Assembly (NCBI GenBank): GCA_016794565.1
Contig: JAEUHQ010000153.1
Location: 1 to 41,853 of the forward strand
Direction of reading: 5' to 3'
DNA length: 41,853 nucleotides
Source: Planctomycetota bacterium
GTDB lineage: Bacteria > Planctomycetota > UBA1135 > UBA2386
Below, piece by piece: positions 39,309 to 41,853 of the stretch. The position numbers and the translations under genes were made by a program. Positions within the stretch are counted from its first letter, which is position 1, and each line of letters opens with the position of its first letter. The notes below the pieces were generated by a model that worked only from the letters and a program-made list of their open reading frames with translations, did not search any database and was not told the DNA's origin.

Positions 39309-41853
39309 TCAGCGGCCCTGCCACTGTCGCGCCAGCTCGTCGGCACGAGTCGCCGCGTCCGTCCGCGGCAGTTCGCGCCGCACCCGATCGAGGATCTCCC
39401 GCGCACGCTCCGCGTCCGCGATGTCGTGGCGCAGTTCCGCGGCGCGCAGCAACAGGTCCCCGCGCTCCGCCATCTCCGCAGGGTCGTCGGCAGCGGGCTT
39501 CTTCGCGTCGCGCCGCAGGAACCGACGATCGAAGTCCGGCAGTACGGCCGCAGCCACTTCGAACTCGAGCGCGGCCTGCGGCTTCTTGCCGAGCTTCTCG
39601 TACGCCTCGCCGAGCCGCACGTGCAGTTCGCGGTGGAACGGGTCGATGCGGTTGCACTCGACGAGGTAGCGTGCCGCCTCCGCGAAGTTGCCCGCCTGCC
39701 GCTCGAACTCCGCGAGCGAGTAGCGCGGCGCGAACGCACGCGCCGTGCGTCGGCAGAACGTCTTCATCTCCATCTGCGACCGGACGATGTCGCCCTTCTC
39801 GCGGTAGAGCCTGGCGAGGCGCAGTTCGGGGGAATCGTTCTGGTCGGTGCACTGCGGCCAGCACGCCTTGGCCCGCAGCCACTGCTGCTCGGCGCCGTCC
39901 TTGTCCCCCGCCGCGAGCATCGCGTCCCCGCAGGCGATCCGCGCGTCGAAGTCGTCGGCGCCGCGCTCGAAGCCGCGCTTCCACTCGGCGATCGCCTGTT
40001 CGGCCTCCCCGCGCCGCCGCAGCATCTCGGCGCGCAGGAGGCAGACCGGCCCGTTGTCCGGATCGCGCTGCAGGACTTCGGCGAGCCAGCGGCCGGCATC
40101 CGCCGGGTTCTCCCGCTGCAGACACGCCCAGGCGAGCTCGATGCGCACCGCGACGTTCGATTTGTCGCGCCCCGCGCGCACCAGCAGTTCCTGGAGGCGC
40201 GCGTCGTCGTAGTGCGGCACGAGGCGCATGCCGCGCAGCTTCTCTCGCTCGACGAACGCGAGCAGTTGCGCGTCGAGGTCGGACGACGGGATGCCCAGCG
40301 CCTTCTGGAACGCATCCTCCGTGTCGAGGTCCTCGCCGAACGCGCGCAGCAGGTCGAGCGCCTTCTCGAAGCCGTAGTGCTTCGTGATGACCTCGACGAG
40401 CAGTCCGCCCTGGTAGTACGCGAACAGGATGCGCGGCCCGCGGTAGAGCCGGTTCAGCAGACGAACGGGCGGGATGTCCTTGTTGTGGAACGCGTCGAAC
40501 AGCTCACGATCCATGCCGCGCTCCCAGGACGGATCGCGCATCTTCTCCTCGTAGACCGAGAACCCTTCGGTCAGCCAGCGCGGCACGCGGTGCTTGCTGA
40601 GGCCGAGCGTCAGCACGTGCGTGTACTCGTGCCACGCCGTCGCCTCCCACATGAAGTCGAGCTTGCGGAGGTCGGTGTCGACCGGCGACACGAGCGTGAT
40701 GAGGCGGCCGAAGCACGCGCCGAGCGCCGTGAACCCGCGAAAGCCGATCGTGCGCACGGAGAAGTCGTCCCACTTGTGCAGGACCTCGACCTTCGTCTGC
40801 ACGTCGGGGCTCCAGCCGTACTTCGCACCGAGCACCTCGGCGGCCTCGAGCTGGATCGGCATCAGGTACGCACGCAGCACTTCGACGTCGTCGCGGTGGA
40901 CCTGCAGCCGGAACCGGTCGTGCTCGACGAGCGTGTACTCGTCGTCGAGCAACTGCTGCACGGCGAGGGAGTTGTTCCGCCACGGATCGTTGAATCCCGG
41001 CGTCAGCGACTTCGCGCGCAGGAGCAGTTCCTTCGCCTCGTTGCCCTTGCCGGTGTAGATCAGCGCCCTCGCCATCCCGTGCAGCGTCGGCACGTCCTCG
41101 GCAGCGGCCGCGCGCGCCGCGGCGTAGAACGGCAGTGCGTCGGCGAAGCGGTACATCGCGACGAGGTGGTCGCCGATCACCCGGTCGACGTCGGGCCAGC
41201 CCGGATCGCCGGCGAGAGCCCGTTCGCGGAACGCGCGATAGCTCGCGTCGTCGTGCAGGAACCACGCGGCCGCCGTGCGATGGCAGAGCGCCGCGCGGTC
41301 GTTCGGGTCGATCGCGAGTGCCGAGTCGAACATCGCGGCGGCATCGCGGTAGCGGCGGTCGTCGAGCACGTTGCTCGCACGCAGCACGATCGCCGCGGTG
41401 CAGTTCGGGTTGCGTTCGAAGACGCGGTCGAGGTAGCGCTCGGTCTTCGACGGATCGAGCGCCGCGTTCGCACTGCGGATCCGGTACATCGCGAGCAGCG
41501 CCTCTTCGTCGTCGCCGTTCTGCTCCAGCACCTTGGCGAGGTCCTTCTCGCCGCTCGGAAAGCCGGCCGCCTCGCCGTAGGCCTCGAACTTCAAGATGCC
41601 GAACGTCGTCCGCGCCTCCGTCAGATCCGGCGCCTTCGCCATCGCGTCGACGAGGAGCCGGCTCGCCGTCTCGAAATTCGCCCGTCCGCCGATCCGCCAC
41701 GCCGATCGGGCGACGAACGTCATCCGCCTCGCATCGGTCGGCGGCTCCCCGGTCGAGTTCGCGAGCCACGTCTCGCGCGCGGCGCTCCGCCGGCCGTCGC
41801 GCCAAAGCGCTTCGCCCAGTTCGTGCCGAGCCTCCGTGTCGTCGGAATCGGCC
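39309..41853 (-). CDS. TPR protein with gluzincin (peptidase MA-like) domain, 5'-truncated by the window
   Basis: The frame stays open to the right edge: the codons between 41723 and 41852 translate to TPR-like text (TEARHELGEALWRDGRRSAARETWL), so the ATG at 41723 is not the start and at least 847 residues are coded here. TPR-like helices occur before and after a central zinc peptidase domain. That domain has HEYTH (40617-40631) and, about 20 residues later, WLTEGFSVYEE, the gluzincin glutamate. The peptidase sits mid-protein between two TPR arms. Lipid or signal anchoring cannot be judged without the N-terminus. The substrate is unknown. The stop lies 56 nt upstream of the DnaA-like gene on the same strand. 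Confidence 0.9.
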   Translation of the reverse strand, partial: ADSDDTEARHELGEALWRDGRRSAARETWLANSTGEPPTDARRMTFVARSAWRIGGRANFETASRLLVDAMAKAPDLTEARTTFGILKFEAYGEAAGFPSGEKDLAKVLEQNGDDEEALLAMYRIRSANAALDPSKTERYLDRVFERNPNCTAAIVLRASNVLDDRRYRDAAAMFDSALAIDPNDRAALCHRTAAAWFLHDDASYRAFRERALAGDPGWPDVDRVIGDHLVAMYRFADALPFYAAARAAAAEDVPTLHGMARALIYTGKGNEAKELLLRAKSLTPGFNDPWRNNSLAVQQLLDDEYTLVEHDRFRLQVHRDDVEVLRAYLMPIQLEAAEVLGAKYGWSPDVQTKVEVLHKWDDFSVRTIGFRGFTALGACFGRLITLVSPVDTDLRKLDFMWEATAWHEYTHVLTLGLSKHRVPRWLTEGFSVYEEKMRDPSWERGMDRELFDAFHNKDIPPVRLLNRLYRGPRILFAYYQGGLLVEVITKHYGFEKALDLLRAFGEDLDTEDAFQKALGIPSSDLDAQLLAFVEREKLRGMRLVPHYDDARLQELLVRAGRDKSNVAVRIELAWACLQRENPADAGRWLAEVLQRDPDNGPVCLLRAEMLRRRGEAEQAIAEWKRGFERGADDFDARIACGDAMLAAGDKDGAEQQWLRAKACWPQCTDQNDSPELRLARLYREKGDIVRSQMEMKTFCRRTARAFAPRYSLAEFERQAGNFAEAARYLVECNRIDPFHRELHVRLGEAYEKLGKKPQAALEFEVAAAVLPDFDRRFLRRDAKKPAADDPAEMAERGDLLLRAAELRHDIADAERAREILDRVRRELPRTDAATRADELARQWQGR

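Noticed and set aside
1..41853. tRNA, rRNA, CRISPR arrays or mobile elements
   Set aside because: No such elements recognised by eye: no repeat-spacer pattern, no transposase or integrase motif, and nearly all sequence is coding. A tRNA or covariance-model scan was not possible.

Overview
The window is about 70% G+C and densely packed with genes. It has no rRNA or tRNA genes that I could recognise, no insertion sequence, no integrase and no CRISPR array. I find 34 protein genes plus one uncertain fragment at the left edge, and no gene-free gap longer than about 270 bases. The mix of genes suggests a core chromosomal segment of a Planctomycetota-like bacterium or a relative in the PVC group: a Minf_1886-family protein, GldA/F/G-DUF4340 genes, a very large Ser/Thr kinase, a DUF1573-like lipoprotein with a multihaem cytochrome, several lipoproteins and frequent GTG starts. 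This taxonomic call is inference from gene content only.

Layout from left to right. 1-1565 (minus): an uncertain partial gene, a BNR/sortilin-type propeller protein and a MoaD/ThiS-like small protein. 1672-3763 (plus): an ECF sigma factor, a small membrane protein (putative anti-sigma factor) and a secreted coiled-coil protein, joined by 4-nt overlaps. 3773-7091: a lipoprotein MsrB (minus), a TIM-barrel-like lipoprotein (plus) and cysS (minus). 7186-12963 (plus): a 1121-residue Ser/Thr kinase fused to an ATPase-like and TPR region, then a membrane-anchored protein with repeated carboxypeptidase-regulatory-like domains. 12980-26540 (all minus): DUF2017, ClpS, an SMP-30-like lipoprotein, an EVE protein, DUF4340, GldG-like, GldF-like permease, GldA-like ATPase, DnaK, a MATE transporter, and a signalling module of response regulator, GAF-SpoIIE phosphatase and RsbW-like kinase. 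26742-33333 (plus): a peptidoglycan amidase lipoprotein, a histidine kinase and sigma-54 response regulator pair, a DUF1573-like lipoprotein, and a metallophosphatase-like/tetrahaem cytochrome fusion. 33341-41853 (minus): an S9 peptidase, Minf_1886, DNA polymerase III delta-prime, thymidylate kinase, a divergent DnaA-like protein, and a TPR/gluzincin protein cut by the right edge.

Genes are often coupled: ten same-strand junctions are exact 4-nt GTGA or ATGA overlaps and a further one is a 1-nt overlap. Four convergent junctions have stop codons only 7-21 nt apart. The points I find most worth following are the DnaA-like protein (DnaA architecture, but the arginine finger, sensor-2 arginine and GRDHTTV motif are changed), the cytoplasmic ThiS-like/propeller gene pair without an E1 enzyme, the degenerate phosphatase-tetrahaem fusion coupled to a DUF1573-like lipoprotein, and a partner-switch module with no antagonist gene beside it. 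Function calls rest on motif recognition by eye; no database search was run.
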